A stretch of 40,826 bases of DNA from an uncultured Opitutia bacterium (GCA_903919185.1 CAIXHF010000129.1:1-40826), one strand, 5' to 3'. Counted from the first letter of the stretch, positions 9,418 through 18,821 are shown. The notes: a model not told the origin generated them from the letters alone. A program made the numbers and translations.

Positions 9418-10440
9418 ATGTTCCGAGCGCTCGCTATTCTCGCCGGGCTGCTCGCTGTCTTCTCAGGGCAAGCCAAGACCTTGGCGGAAGCCGCCGAATC
9501 TCTATCGCCCAAACTCCCCGCTGGTTGCATTGTCACCGCCGAGCTGACCCCGCAGGGCACGCGTTTCGCGCTTACTGGCCAGTCGCCTGATCCGACGCAA
9601 GCACCGGAAACCCTCGTCTTTGAAATCGCCTCACTCACCAAGATCTTCACGGGTATCCTGCTCGCCGAAGCCGTCCTAGAAAAGAAAGTGACCTTGGACA
9701 CCTCGGTCGGCGAACTCCTCGGGCCCGACTTCAAGTATACCGACGCCCGCGTTGGACGCATTACTCTCAAGCAACTCTCCACGCATACCAGTGGGCTTCC
9801 ACGGATGCCGGACAACTTTGTCAACGGCTTCAAAGGCTACGCGAGCTACGACGAGGCACAGATGCTCGCTTGGCTCGCTAAAGTAGAACTGAAGCAAAAC
9901 GGGCCGCATGCCTGCAGCTATTCCAACATCGGCGTCTCCTTGCTCGGCTACTTGGTGGCGAAGCAATACGGCAAGCCCTGGACGGAGTGTATTCTCGAAA
10001 AAGTCTGTAAGCCACTGGGACTGACGCATACGCAACCCAGTCACTTACCCAGCCTCGGCACCTTGGCTCCGCCCTACAGCGGCGACAAGCCGGGGATTGT
10101 CACCACCTTCCAAGCCTTTGCTCCCGCCGGCAGCCTACGCAGCACCGCGGCGGACATGCTTAAGTTCGGACAAGCGCTCGCCCACCCGGAACGCACGCCG
10201 CTGAAGGATGCCCTCACGCTGGCCTTGCAGCCGCATGCGGACTCCAACCCTAATGGCGGCAAAGTCGGCCTCGGTGCCTTTCGAGCCGGCCCACCTGAAC
10301 GCCTTGCCTACGTGCATGACGGTGCCACCGCTGGCTACCGTTCTTCCATTCAAGTCATGCCGGCCCAAGACACCGTGCGCATCGTCCTCATGAACAATAA
10401 TACGATGGAAGGCAGTGACGTCCTCAAGGCTATGAAATAA
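9418..10440 (+). CDS. Serine hydrolase, class C beta-lactamase / penicillin-binding-protein-like
   Basis: 340 residues with a short signal peptide (about 1-19). All three family motifs are present: S72-L-T-K75 (SxxK), Y168-S-N170 (YxN), and HDG near residue 297 in the place of KTG. These are typical of the beta-lactamase-fold esterase/DD-peptidase group, so it need not act on beta-lactams. It may be an esterase or a D-amino-acid peptidase in the periplasm. The start ATG follows the preceding stop by 2 bp (TAAATATG), with no Shine-Dalgarno sequence. Confidence 0.88.
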   Translation: MFRALAILAGLLAVFSGQAKTLAEAAESLSPKLPAGCIVTAELTPQGTRFALTGQSPDPTQAPETLVFEIASLTKIFTGILLAEAVLEKKVTLDTSVGELLGPDFKYTDARVGRITLKQLSTHTSGLPRMPDNFVNGFKGYASYDEAQMLAWLAKVELKQNGPHACSYSNIGVSLLGYLVAKQYGKPWTECILEKVCKPLGLTHTQPSHLPSLGTLAPPYSGDKPGIVTTFQAFAPAGSLRSTAADMLKFGQALAHPERTPLKDALTLALQPHADSNPNGGKVGLGAFRAGPPERLAYVHDGATAGYRSSIQVMPAQDTVRIVLMNNNTMEGSDVLKAMK

Positions 10441-10441
10441 G

Positions 10442-10497
10442 CCATCCCCTTTCCCCCATCCCCTTTCCAGTCCGGTCTCCCTTTTCGCTCCCTTTTC
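10442..10497 (+). repeat. Polypyrimidine tract with short direct repeats
   Basis: CCATCCCCTTTCC occurs at 10442-10454 and again at 10456-10468 (period 14). CTCCCTTTTC occurs at 10477-10486 and 10488-10497 (period 11). The tract fills most of the gap before the FAD-oxidoreductase gene and would form a CU-rich leader. No promoter was recognised in it. Confidence 0.6.
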
Positions 10498-10508
10498 ATC
10501 ACACCCCC

Positions 10509-12596
10509 ATGCGCCGCCTGTTCGCCCTATTCCTCGCCCTACCCTGTGCGCTCGTTGCCGAAGCCCCGCAGCCGACCTATGACATCGTCATCTACGGCGG
10601 CACCTCGGCCGCCATTATCGCTGCCGTTCAAGCGAAGAAGATGGGCAAAACTGTTATCGTCATCAGCCCCGACAAGCACCTCGGCGGCCTCTCGAGTGGT
10701 GGCTTGGGCTTCACTGACTCCGGCGACAAGTCCGTCATCGGCGGACTCTCACGTGACTTCTACCACCGCGTCTGGCAGACCTACCAGCAGCCCGCTGCCT
10801 GGAAGCATGAAGCGAAGGAAAAGTTTGGCAATAAAGGCCAAGGTACGGTGGCGATGGACGCGACCGAGCGGACGATGTGGATCTTTGAGCCCTCGGTCGC
10901 AGAGAAAGTCTTCGAAGACTACGTGGAGGAATTCAAGTTGACCATCGAACGCAACGAATGGCTCGACCGTGCCCACGGCGTCGAGAAGAAGGATGGACGC
11001 ATCGTCGCCATCACTACTTTGAGCAAACGTCGCTTTGCCGGACGTATGTTCATCGACGCCACCTACGAAGGCGACCTGATGGCTGCCGCCGGCGTTACCT
11101 ACACCGTCGGCCGTGAAGCTAATGCGGCCTTTGACGAAACCCTTAACGGCATCCAGTTAGCCCACGCCAAGTCCCACCAGTTCACCGGAAAGGTTGATCC
11201 CTATGTTATCGAGGGCGACCCGAAGTCCGGCCTCTTGCCCCGTATCCAGGACATCCCCGTCGGCGGTCAAGACGGCGCCGGCGACAAGAAGATCCAAGCG
11301 TACAACTTCCGTATGTGCCTGACCAAGGTGGCGGCCAACCGCGTCGAGTTCCCTCAGCCGCCGGGTTACGACCCGAAGCAATACGCCCTCCTGGCCCGGG
11401 CCTTAGTTCAAGGCGCCACGCATGTCTTCGGTAAGTTCGACCTCATCCCCAACGCCAAGACCGACACGAATAATCACGGCCCCTTCAGCACCGATAACAT
11501 TGGCATGAACTGGGATTACCCGGACGCCTCCTATGAGCGCCGGCGCGAGATCATTGCGGAGCACCGCCAATACCAGCAGGGCTACCTTTACTTCCTCGCC
11601 AACGACGCCTCCGTGCCGGCCAAGATTCGCGAAGGCTTTGCGCAATGGGGCCTGGCGAAGGATGAATTCACGGACAACGGCCACTGGCCGCACCAGATTT
11701 ACGTCCGCGAAGCCCGGCGCATGACCGCCGACGTCGTCGTCAACGAGAACCACCTCAAGCGGAAGATTCCGACCCCACGCTCCGTGGGCATGGGTTCCTA
11801 CAACATGGATTCCCACAACGTCCAGCGCATCGTCGTGAAGGATGCCGACGGCAAAGCCTACGTCCGCAACGAAGGTGACGTGCAGGTGAACCCGGGCCGC
11901 CCCTACCCTATCGAATACGGCTCACTCATCCCGAAGAAGGACCAGTGTACGAACCTCCTTGTGCCGGTCTGCGTCAGCTGCACGCACATCGCCTACGGCT
12001 CCATTCGGATGGAACCCGTCTTCATGATCCTCGGTCAATCCGCCGCCACCGCCGCCTGTCTCGCCATCGACCAGAAGATTGCCGTGCAAGACGTCACCTA
12101 CACCGACCTCAGCGCCAAGCTGATTGCCGATGGACAGATTCTCGATCGCGCCGCGGGCCCCAAGGCTATCCGCCGCGAAGGCAAGGAGCTCCCAGGCATC
12201 ACCGTCGATGACGCCGACGCTAAAGTCACGGGCACCTGGACGGAGAGCGTTGCCTCGACGGCCTTCATCGGGTCTGGCTACCGCCACGACAGTAAGGGTG
12301 AACACGGCCCCGCCACCGCGCGCTTTGAAGCCAAACTACCTAAGGCAGGCCAATATGAAGTCTTCCTTGCCCTCGTCCCTAACGTCAACCGCGCCTCGAA
12401 TGCCCCGGTAACCATCGCCCACGCGGGCGGGAATACCGTCCTAAAGGTCAACCTACGGGACAAAACCGCCTCGAACCTCCTCAGCCTCGGCGTCTATACC
12501 TTCGACGACACCCACCCTGCCGCCGTCAGCGTCGGCAACCAAGGCGCCGATGGGTTTGTCGTGATTGACGCCGTGAACTGGGTTCCGAAGCCGTAA
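10509..12596 (+). CDS. Secreted FAD-dependent oxidoreductase with C-terminal golvesin/xanthan-lyase-like domain
   Basis: 695 residues. The signal peptide is about 1-18. A dinucleotide-binding motif of the FAD_oxidored type follows (YDIVIYGGTSAAIIAA, about 24-39), then the HLGGLSSGG signature. The conserved C-terminal half of the FAD domain includes HNVQRIVVKD, YPIEYGSLIPK and MILGQSAATAA. The last 120 or so residues (VDDADAKVTGTWTES to VIDAVNWVPKP) match the short beta-sandwich often appended to such enzymes in polysaccharide-degrading bacteria. It probably oxidises a sugar or uronate residue in the periplasm; the substrate is unknown. The gene stands alone, with 68 bp upstream and 117 bp downstream. 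Confidence 0.88.
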   Translation: MRRLFALFLALPCALVAEAPQPTYDIVIYGGTSAAIIAAVQAKKMGKTVIVISPDKHLGGLSSGGLGFTDSGDKSVIGGLSRDFYHRVWQTYQQPAAWKHEAKEKFGNKGQGTVAMDATERTMWIFEPSVAEKVFEDYVEEFKLTIERNEWLDRAHGVEKKDGRIVAITTLSKRRFAGRMFIDATYEGDLMAAAGVTYTVGREANAAFDETLNGIQLAHAKSHQFTGKVDPYVIEGDPKSGLLPRIQDIPVGGQDGAGDKKIQAYNFRMCLTKVAANRVEFPQPPGYDPKQYALLARALVQGATHVFGKFDLIPNAKTDTNNHGPFSTDNIGMNWDYPDASYERRREIIAEHRQYQQGYLYFLANDASVPAKIREGFAQWGLAKDEFTDNGHWPHQIYVREARRMTADVVVNENHLKRKIPTPRSVGMGSYNMDSHNVQRIVVKDADGKAYVRNEGDVQVNPGRPYPIEYGSLIPKKDQCTNLLVPVCVSCTHIAYGSIRMEPVFMILGQSAATAACLAIDQKIAVQDVTYTDLSAKLIADGQILDRAAGPKAIRREGKELPGITVDDADAKVTGTWTESVASTAFIGSGYRHDSKGEHGPATARFEAKLPKAGQYEVFLALVPNVNRASNAPVTIAHAGGNTVLKVNLRDKTASNLLSLGVYTFDDTHPAAVSVGNQGADGFVVIDAVNWVPKP

Positions 12597-12699
12597 ACCA
12601 CAGCAGTGAGGCATGGCCGGGCTTACAGGGGGTTAGAGCCGCGCTTTTGACCCTTCGACTTGCCATTGGCATTGAAACAACCCCTCAACAAGGTTGTCT

Positions 12700-12705
12700 T
12701 ATAAA
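12700..12705 (+). promoter_or_regulatory. Candidate -10 element (TATAAA) just upstream of the pair 2 operon
   Basis: TATAAA ends 8 nt before the ATG at 12714, so transcription would begin almost at the start codon. TTGAAA at 12672-12677 is the nearest -35-like hexamer, but its 22-bp spacing is too long. The -10 is plausible; the -35 is unsupported. Confidence 0.35.
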
Positions 12706-12713
12706 ACTCAGCC

Positions 12714-15700
12714 ATGTCACCCCGCCTGCGCCCCGTTTATCTTTTCGCCGTTTCAGTCCTCGGCCTGCCCACCCTGTTCGCCGCCGACCAGGCCGATGAC
12801 ACCGTCCGCTTCAACCGCGACATCCGTCCGATCATGTCGGACACCTGCTTTCACTGCCACGGCTTCGACGCCAAAGCACGCAAAGGTGAGCTGCGCCTCG
12901 ACATCCGCGAATTCGCCCTAAAGGCGGGTAAGAGCGGGGAGATCGCCATTGTCCCAGGAAAACCCGAGGCATCGGAAATCATCAAACGCATCTTTACGAA
13001 GGACGAAGACGACCTCATGCCGGCAAAAGAGTCGCACAAGACCCTGACGCCTGAACAGAAGGAACTCTTTCGACGCTGGGTGAAACAGGGCGCCAACTAC
13101 GAAGCCCATTGGGCCTACACGCCCTTGGCTCCCGTGGCCGTTCCGCTGATGCCCGCCGGCGGACGTAACTCGATCGACGCTTTCATCGGAAAGAAGTTAG
13201 CCGAGAAGAAAATCACTCCTTCTGCAGAAGCCCCGAAAGAAAAACTCCTTCGTCGCGTCACGCTCGACCTCACCGGCCTGCCGCCGACCCCAGAAGAGCT
13301 CGCGGCCTTCCTCGCTGACCAATCGCCCAACGCCTACGAGAAGCAGGTCGACCGATTGCTAGCCTCGCCACATTACGGTGAACGCATGGCCGTCTGGTGG
13401 CTGGATATCGCCCGCTTCGCAGACACCGTCGGCTTCCACGGCGACCAGAACCAACGCATCTTCCCTTACCGCGACTACGTGATTAACGCGTTCAACGGTA
13501 ATAAGCCCTTCGACGCTTTCACGCGTGAGCAGTTAGCGGGCGATCTTCTGCCGAATGCGACCGAAGAGCAGAAAGTCGCTTCCGGTTATAACCGCCTCAA
13601 CATGATGACCCGCGAAGGCGGCGCCCAAGCCAAAGAATACCTGGCAAAGTATGGCGCCGAGCGCGTCCGCTCGGTATCCGCCGCTTGGCTGGGTTCGACC
13701 TTTGGCTGCGCCGAATGCCATGACCATAAATTTGACCCGATCAAGGCAGCCGACTTCTACACCCTGCAGTCTTTCTTTGCCGACGTGAAGCAATGGGGGG
13801 TCTACGCCGATTATTCCTACACCCCGGAACCGGAGCTCAAGGGCGTGAATAACGATTCGCCCTTCCCGCCTGAAATCAAGACCACCAGCCCCTACTTAAA
13901 GAAGCAGGATGCCCGTACGCGCCAAGAAATCTCCGCCTTTGCCCAAGCGAAGACTGACCCCTCGAAAGTTGCCGCCTGGTTTGCCGCCCTCCAACCCTTC
14001 GCCCAAAAGAACGCGGACGGGTGGTTGAAGCCAGCGGGTAGCTTTGAAATCCATAAGGCCGCGGTAGCCGCGACCCCCGCCAAAAAAGGGGCTAAGGTCG
14101 CCCCCAACCCGAGTGCTGGCACGACCGTCGAATCCTCACTACAACCGCTGGCGGCGGGACAGCCCATCGTCCTGAAGAAAGCCCTCACTAAAGGCGAAGA
14201 CCTCGTCGTTGCCCTTAAGCCCGGCGCTCTCCGCGTTGCCGCCATCCGCCTCTCACTCCCTGAAGCCAAACCGGGCAGTCGGAGCAGCCTCACCGTTGGT
14301 TTCACTGTCCGTAATGCCGCCGGCAAGGAGCGCAAACTCGCGGTAGGGTTCTCCGATGCTGCCGACCACGACATTAAATATTCAGGTGGTGCCGAGAACC
14401 TTGGTATCGGCAACACCTGGGCCTTGACCATCCCCGCGACGGGCACTGCCACGGCCGTCTGGCTCCTGGACACTCCGGCTGACCTCACCGAAGGCGATGC
14501 CCTGCTGATAGCCATCGACGGAGCTAACACCCAGCCTATCCAAGTTTCCGTCACGCCCTTCGGCGGCTACGACCCCTTGACCGTCGGTGTACTACCACTC
14601 TCGCCCGCCCAGCAAGCGGTGGCTCACCTTTGCTCAGTCCAGCCGGTGCGTGCCGACTTCGACCAAGTCAAAGTCATGGCCGCCAAGCTACGCGATTACC
14701 GCCGCGGCGTAACTTGGTCGCTCGTGACCGAAGCGCGTTTGCCGATTACGGTGCGCATCCTCCCACGCGGTAACTTCTTAGACACTACAGGACCAGTCGT
14801 CCTTCCCGCCACGCCCTCGTTCCTGCCCGGCTACCGCCAGAGCACCGAACAAAAGCGCCTCAGTCGCCTCGACCTCGCGAATTGGCTGACCTCGAAGGAA
14901 AACCCTATCACCGCCCGCACCGTGATGAACCGCCTTTGGCAGATCTTCCATGGCAGCGGCCTCTCCGCCAACCTTGATGACCTCGGCTCGCAGGGCGAAC
15001 CCCCGAGCCACCCGGAATTGCTCGACTGGCTGGCCGGGGAATTCCGCGACCATGGTTGGGATGTGAAACGGATGGCCCGCCTGATGGTGACCAGCCGCAC
15101 CTACCGTCAAAGCAGCAGCCTCCGCCCTGAGCTCAAGGAGATCGACCCGAACAACCGGTGGCTGGCTTCGCAGAACCCGCGCCGACTCGACGCTGAATTT
15201 ATCCGCGACAACGCCTTGGCCATCGCCGGCCTGCTCAATGCCGAGGACGTCGGCGGGCCCAGCGTGAAACCCTACCAACCGGAGGGCTACTACGAGCCGT
15301 TACAGTTCCCCAACCGATCCTACGCGGCGAGCAAGGACGCCGAACAATGGCGGCGCGGCCTCTACATGCACTGGCAGCGGATGTTCCTGCACCCGATGTT
15401 GGTCAACTTCGATGCCCCCGCCCGCGATGAGTGCGTGGCCCTCCGCAGCTACAGCAACACTCCGCAACAGGCCCTCACGCTGCTGAACGACCCGACATTT
15501 GTCGAAGCCGCCCGCGTCCTCGCGACCCGCCTGCTCGCCAAGCCCACGACCGAAGACCGGCTGAACGCGGCCTTCATCTTGGCCGTCGGCCGCCAGATTA
15601 AAGCCTCGGAACGCACCTCGCTCGAGAAACTCATCGCGGACCAGAAAGCCTACTATACGGCCAACCCCACGGAAGCGACCAAGCTCCTGAAGGTTGGCCT

Positions 15701-15797
15701 CACGCCGCCACCGACGGACGACCCCGCATCGCACGCCGCCTGGACGCAGGCCTGCCGTGTACTCCTCAACTCCCACGAAGTCATCACGCGCTACTAA
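12714..15797 (+). CDS. PSD1-type cytochrome c / DUF1549 / DUF1553 protein (pair 2)
   Basis: 1027 residues with a signal peptide (about 1-23). The heme motif is C45-F-H-C48-H49. DUF1549 (about 150-355) has GERMAVWWLDIARFADT and a second motif starting at C332 (CAECHDHKFDP). An all-beta region of roughly 150 residues (about 465-625, beginning at VESSLQPLAAGQP) is inserted between DUF1549 and DUF1553; it follows a Lys/Ala/Pro-rich linker (PAKKGAKVAPNPSAG). DUF1553 occupies about 720-1020 (NPITARTVMNRLWQIFHG; RSYSNTPQQALTLLNDPTF). The protein is exported and heme-binding, with an unknown electron donor. The ATG is preceded by gcc with no Shine-Dalgarno sequence, and the DUF1501 gene starts 3 bp after the stop. 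Confidence 0.93.
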   Translation: MSPRLRPVYLFAVSVLGLPTLFAADQADDTVRFNRDIRPIMSDTCFHCHGFDAKARKGELRLDIREFALKAGKSGEIAIVPGKPEASEIIKRIFTKDEDDLMPAKESHKTLTPEQKELFRRWVKQGANYEAHWAYTPLAPVAVPLMPAGGRNSIDAFIGKKLAEKKITPSAEAPKEKLLRRVTLDLTGLPPTPEELAAFLADQSPNAYEKQVDRLLASPHYGERMAVWWLDIARFADTVGFHGDQNQRIFPYRDYVINAFNGNKPFDAFTREQLAGDLLPNATEEQKVASGYNRLNMMTREGGAQAKEYLAKYGAERVRSVSAAWLGSTFGCAECHDHKFDPIKAADFYTLQSFFADVKQWGVYADYSYTPEPELKGVNNDSPFPPEIKTTSPYLKKQDARTRQEISAFAQAKTDPSKVAAWFAALQPFAQKNADGWLKPAGSFEIHKAAVAATPAKKGAKVAPNPSAGTTVESSLQPLAAGQPIVLKKALTKGEDLVVALKPGALRVAAIRLSLPEAKPGSRSSLTVGFTVRNAAGKERKLAVGFSDAADHDIKYSGGAENLGIGNTWALTIPATGTATAVWLLDTPADLTEGDALLIAIDGANTQPIQVSVTPFGGYDPLTVGVLPLSPAQQAVAHLCSVQPVRADFDQVKVMAAKLRDYRRGVTWSLVTEARLPITVRILPRGNFLDTTGPVVLPATPSFLPGYRQSTEQKRLSRLDLANWLTSKENPITARTVMNRLWQIFHGSGLSANLDDLGSQGEPPSHPELLDWLAGEFRDHGWDVKRMARLMVTSRTYRQSSSLRPELKEIDPNNRWLASQNPRRLDAEFIRDNALAIAGLLNAEDVGGPSVKPYQPEGYYEPLQFPNRSYAASKDAEQWRRGLYMHWQRMFLHPMLVNFDAPARDECVALRSYSNTPQQALTLLNDPTFVEAARVLATRLLAKPTTEDRLNAAFILAVGRQIKASERTSLEKLIADQKAYYTANPTEATKLLKVGLTPPPTDDPASHAAWTQACRVLLNSHEVITRY

Positions 15798-15800
15798 GCC

Positions 15801-17243
15801 ATGCACCCTTACGACCCCATTGCGCATACGCTGTCGATCAATCGACGCAGCTTCCTAACCAAGAGCGCTTATGGCCTCGGTGGCGCGGCGTTCGCCATGC
15901 TCGCCGCCCGCGGCCTCGCGGCCACCGACCCCATCACCCCCAAGGGGTGGAGCCGCGGCGCGCTGCGCTCGCCCAATTTTCCGGTCAAGGCCAAGCGGGT
16001 GATCTTCCTCTGCATGGCGGGCGGCCCACCCCACCTGGAACTGTTCGACCCCAAGCCCGTCCTGAAGAAACTTGACGGGCAACCGTTCCCGGAATCCTTC
16101 ACCAAGGGGCAACAGATCGCCCAGTTGCAGGGCGCGGTACTCAAGGCCCGGGGCGGCTCCTTTGACTTCAAGAAGTGGGGCAAGGCGGGCACCGAGATCA
16201 CCGATATCTTCCCGCACCTCGGGAGTATCGCCGACGACCTCTGCGTGGTCCGCTCGATGAAGACCGAGCAGATCAACCACGACACGGCCCACGCCTTCTT
16301 CAACACGGGTTCGATCATCAAGGGACGCCCCTGCATGGGTTCTTGGCTCCTCTACGGACTCGGCTCCGAGACCGAAAACCTCCCTGGGTACATCGTCTTG
16401 ACCTCCGCCGGCCGGACCGGCCAACAGCCCATTTCCTCGCGCCAATGGTCGAGCGGCGTCCTCCCGAGCAAGTACCAGGGCATCCAGTTCCAATCCAAAG
16501 GCGAAGCCGTCCATTACATCGGCAACCCGCAGGGCGTCTGCCAGAGCACGCAGCGGCAAGTGGTCGACGAAATCCGCCGACTGAATGGCGGGCTAGCCGA
16601 GGAGACCGTTGACCCAGAAATCGCCACCCGCGTCGCCCAGTACGAGATGGCCTTCAAGATGCAGACCAGCGTCCCGGAGCTGCTCGACTTCAAGAGCGAA
16701 TCGCCCAAGACGATCGAAGCTTACGGCATCAAGGAGATCGGCGACGGCTCCTTTGCCTCCAATTGCCTCATGGCTAGGCGCTTGGCCGAACGCGGGGTGC
16801 GCATGATTCAACTCTACCACCGCGCCTGGGACCTGCACGGCGGCCTCGACAACGGCATGAAGATGGGCGCCCAGGACGTCGACAAGGCCACCGCTGCGCT
16901 CATCAACGACCTGAAGGAGCGCGGCCTGCTCGAAGACACGCTCATCCTCTGGGGCGGCGAATTCGGCCGAACCCCGATGGGTCAGGGCTCGGGTCGCGAC
17001 CACCACATCGCGGGCTACTCGGTCTTCCTCGCCGGCGGTGGCGTCAAGGCCGGCACGACCTACGGGGCAACCGATGAACTCGGCTACCACGCGGTCGAGA
17101 ACGTCGTGGATGTGCATGACCTGCATGCCACCATGCTGGCCCTCATGGGCATCGACCACCACAACCTCAGTGTGAAGTATCAGGGACTCGATGTGCGCCT
17201 GACGGGGATCGCTGGCAAGGTGGTCAAAGGAATTATGGCCTAG
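15801..17243 (+). CDS. Tat-exported DUF1501 protein (pair 2)
   Basis: 480 residues. The twin-arginine signal reads INRRSFLTKSAYGLGG (about residues 13-28). Family landmarks are FLCMAGGPPHLELFDPK, LILWGGEFGRTPMGQ, GRDHHIAGYSVFLAGGG and the terminal GLDVRLTGIAGKVVKGIMA. The alkaline-phosphatase-like fold suggests a metal-dependent hydrolase acting outside the cytoplasm. It starts 3 bp after the PSD1 stop and ends 2 bp before the glucosamine-6-phosphate deaminase-like gene, so the three genes are very likely one operon. Confidence 0.93.
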   Translation: MHPYDPIAHTLSINRRSFLTKSAYGLGGAAFAMLAARGLAATDPITPKGWSRGALRSPNFPVKAKRVIFLCMAGGPPHLELFDPKPVLKKLDGQPFPESFTKGQQIAQLQGAVLKARGGSFDFKKWGKAGTEITDIFPHLGSIADDLCVVRSMKTEQINHDTAHAFFNTGSIIKGRPCMGSWLLYGLGSETENLPGYIVLTSAGRTGQQPISSRQWSSGVLPSKYQGIQFQSKGEAVHYIGNPQGVCQSTQRQVVDEIRRLNGGLAEETVDPEIATRVAQYEMAFKMQTSVPELLDFKSESPKTIEAYGIKEIGDGSFASNCLMARRLAERGVRMIQLYHRAWDLHGGLDNGMKMGAQDVDKATAALINDLKERGLLEDTLILWGGEFGRTPMGQGSGRDHHIAGYSVFLAGGGVKAGTTYGATDELGYHAVENVVDVHDLHATMLALMGIDHHNLSVKYQGLDVRLTGIAGKVVKGIMA

Positions 17244-17245
17244 CC

Positions 17246-18007
17246 ATGCCACTCCGCCCGATCCCGACCGACGTCAGCCCGTCACGTGACGAGTTGGGCC
17301 GCCGTGCCGCGGCCCATGTGGTGAAGCTATTGCAGGAGATCTTGGCGGTCCAACCACGCGCCCGCGTCGTCTTCGCCTGCGCTCCCTCGCAGAATGAGTT
17401 CCTGGCCGCGCTCATCACTCAAAGCCAAAGTATCATCGACTGGTCGCACATCGACGGCTTCCATATGGACGAATATATCGGACTCCGCGCGAAGCATCCC
17501 GCCAGCTTCCGTACCTACCTAAGGCAACACTTCCTCAACCACGTCCCCCTCGGTAGCTTTGCGGAAATCCACGGCGAAGCCTTGGACGCCGAAGCAGAAG
17601 CCGCCCGGTACGCTACCTTACTCTCCGCCGCGCCCATTAATCTCATCTGCTTAGGTATTGGGGAAAACGGTCACATTGCGTTCAACGATCCGCCCGTCGC
17701 GGACTTCGACGACCCGCAGCGCGTGAAGGTTGTCCAGCTCGACCATGCCTGCCGGCAGCAGCAACTGAACGATGGCTGCTTTGCGACCTTAGCGGATGTC
17801 CCTAAGCAAGCGTTAAGCCTAACGATACCGGTCTTCCGGCAAGCCCAGCACTTGAGCGTCGTCGTTCCAGGCATGCGCAAAGCCCAGGCGGTCGCGGCCG
17901 CTTGCCTCGGCCCGCTTTCCACGAAGTGCCCCGCCTCCATCCTGCGCACCCACCCGAGTGCCCGCCTATTCTTGGACGAGTTTTCGGCCCTCCAACTGAC
18001 GGCCTGA
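17246..18007 (+). CDS. nagB: Glucosamine-6-phosphate deaminase / 6-phosphogluconolactonase family protein (NagB-like)
   Basis: 253 residues, cytoplasmic (no signal peptide). Matching blocks are FHMDEYIGL (D75, the usual base loop), the active-site loop GIGENGHIAFNDPP (139-150 region, H143) and a C-terminal PASILRTHPS. The family converts glucosamine-6-phosphate to fructose-6-phosphate plus ammonia. Recalled E. coli NagB catalytic residues D141 and E148 correspond here to N141 and D148. The GENGHIAFNDP variant is common in a broader subfamily, so the substrate may be another amino-sugar phosphate. The gene is coupled (2 bp) behind PSD1/DUF1501 pair 2, hinting that the glycan processed there contains an amino sugar. 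The family assignment is firm; the exact reaction is less certain. Confidence 0.82.
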   Translation: MPLRPIPTDVSPSRDELGRRAAAHVVKLLQEILAVQPRARVVFACAPSQNEFLAALITQSQSIIDWSHIDGFHMDEYIGLRAKHPASFRTYLRQHFLNHVPLGSFAEIHGEALDAEAEAARYATLLSAAPINLICLGIGENGHIAFNDPPVADFDDPQRVKVVQLDHACRQQQLNDGCFATLADVPKQALSLTIPVFRQAQHLSVVVPGMRKAQAVAAACLGPLSTKCPASILRTHPSARLFLDEFSALQLTA

Positions 18008-18089
18008 GCGAGGACCACGCTATATAGGGAATAGCCGTCATTTAATTGCCGGCTCTCACCCGTCTTTAGCCTTCTCATGAGTCGGGCTT

Positions 18090-18105
18090 GGGCTAACTTC
18101 AGCCC
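18090..18105 (+). other. Small hairpin abutting a start codon
   Basis: GGGCT (18090-18094) pairs with AGCCC (18101-18105) around a 6-nt loop, ending at the base before the ATG at 18106. In an mRNA it would occupy the usual ribosome-binding position. It may be chance. Confidence 0.3.
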
Positions 18106-18807
18106 ATGTCCCCACGTTCCCTCCTCCCTCTCTGGGCGGCGATCTTCTCGTCCGTCCTCGCCTCCCCCTTGGCCATGGCCGCCGATGCTCCCGCCGCGAC
18201 GGCCCCAGCCCCGGCCGCTGCCGCCGCCACGCCCAGCGCCAAGGTCGAACTCTTTAACGGCAAGGACCTCACCGGCTGGACCTCCTTCCTAAAGGGCGGC
18301 GCTCCCGCCGCGGAAACCTGGTCGGTCAAAGATGGTCTCTTGGCCTGCACCGGCAAGCCCAACGGCTTCCTCCGCACCGAGAAGTCCTATAAGCAATATA
18401 AGTTCACAGTCGAATGGCGCTTCACCAAACCCGGCAACACTGGCGTCGTCGTTCACATGACCCTCCCCGACGCCATTTGGCCGAAGAGCATCGAGTGTCA
18501 GGGCATGAACAAAGCCCAAGGTGACTTCTATTTCTGGTCCGGCGCTACTTCCAAGGAAGGCGTCGCCATGAAAGCCAAGGACGGCACCATCCGTGGCTAC
18601 CGCATCGGCAAGCAGCTCGACGCGGAAAAACCCGCGGGCGAATGGAACACCTTCACCACGATCTGCGACAAGGATACCGTGACCATCCTCGTGAACGGCA
18701 AGGAAGTGAACAAGGCCACCGGCACGAACCTCTCCGAAGGCTTCATCGGTCTCCAATCCGAAGGCGGCGCCTTCGAAGTGAAACGCTGTACCCTCGAGCC
18801 ACTCTAA
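18106..18807 (+). CDS. DUF1080 (3-keto-disaccharide hydrolase-like) protein, single domain
   Basis: 233 residues with a signal peptide (about 1-25, ending PLAMAAD), then an Ala/Pro-rich linker (about 26-46). One DUF1080 domain follows, opening with LFNGKDLTGWTS (49-60) and including FLRTEKSYKQYKFTVEWRF, EWNTFTTICDKDTVTILVNGK and a final GFIGLQSEGGAFEVKRCTL. The fold is a concanavalin-like beta-sandwich; some members hydrolyse 3-keto-glycosides. Activity here is inferred from the family only. It lies 98 bp after the nagB-like gene and 19 bp before a two-domain relative. Confidence 0.88.
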   Translation: MSPRSLLPLWAAIFSSVLASPLAMAADAPAATAPAPAAAAATPSAKVELFNGKDLTGWTSFLKGGAPAAETWSVKDGLLACTGKPNGFLRTEKSYKQYKFTVEWRFTKPGNTGVVVHMTLPDAIWPKSIECQGMNKAQGDFYFWSGATSKEGVAMKAKDGTIRGYRIGKQLDAEKPAGEWNTFTTICDKDTVTILVNGKEVNKATGTNLSEGFIGLQSEGGAFEVKRCTLEPL

Positions 18808-18815
18808 TCCCCCTC

Positions 18816-18821
18816 TATAAA
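18816..18821 (+). promoter_or_regulatory. Candidate -10 element (TATAAA) implying a leaderless transcript
   Basis: TATAAA ends 5 nt before the ATG at 18827. With normal -10 to start-site spacing, transcription would begin at or beside the A of the start codon. No convincing -35 lies 16-18 bp upstream. It sits in a 19-bp intergenic gap. Confidence 0.35.
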
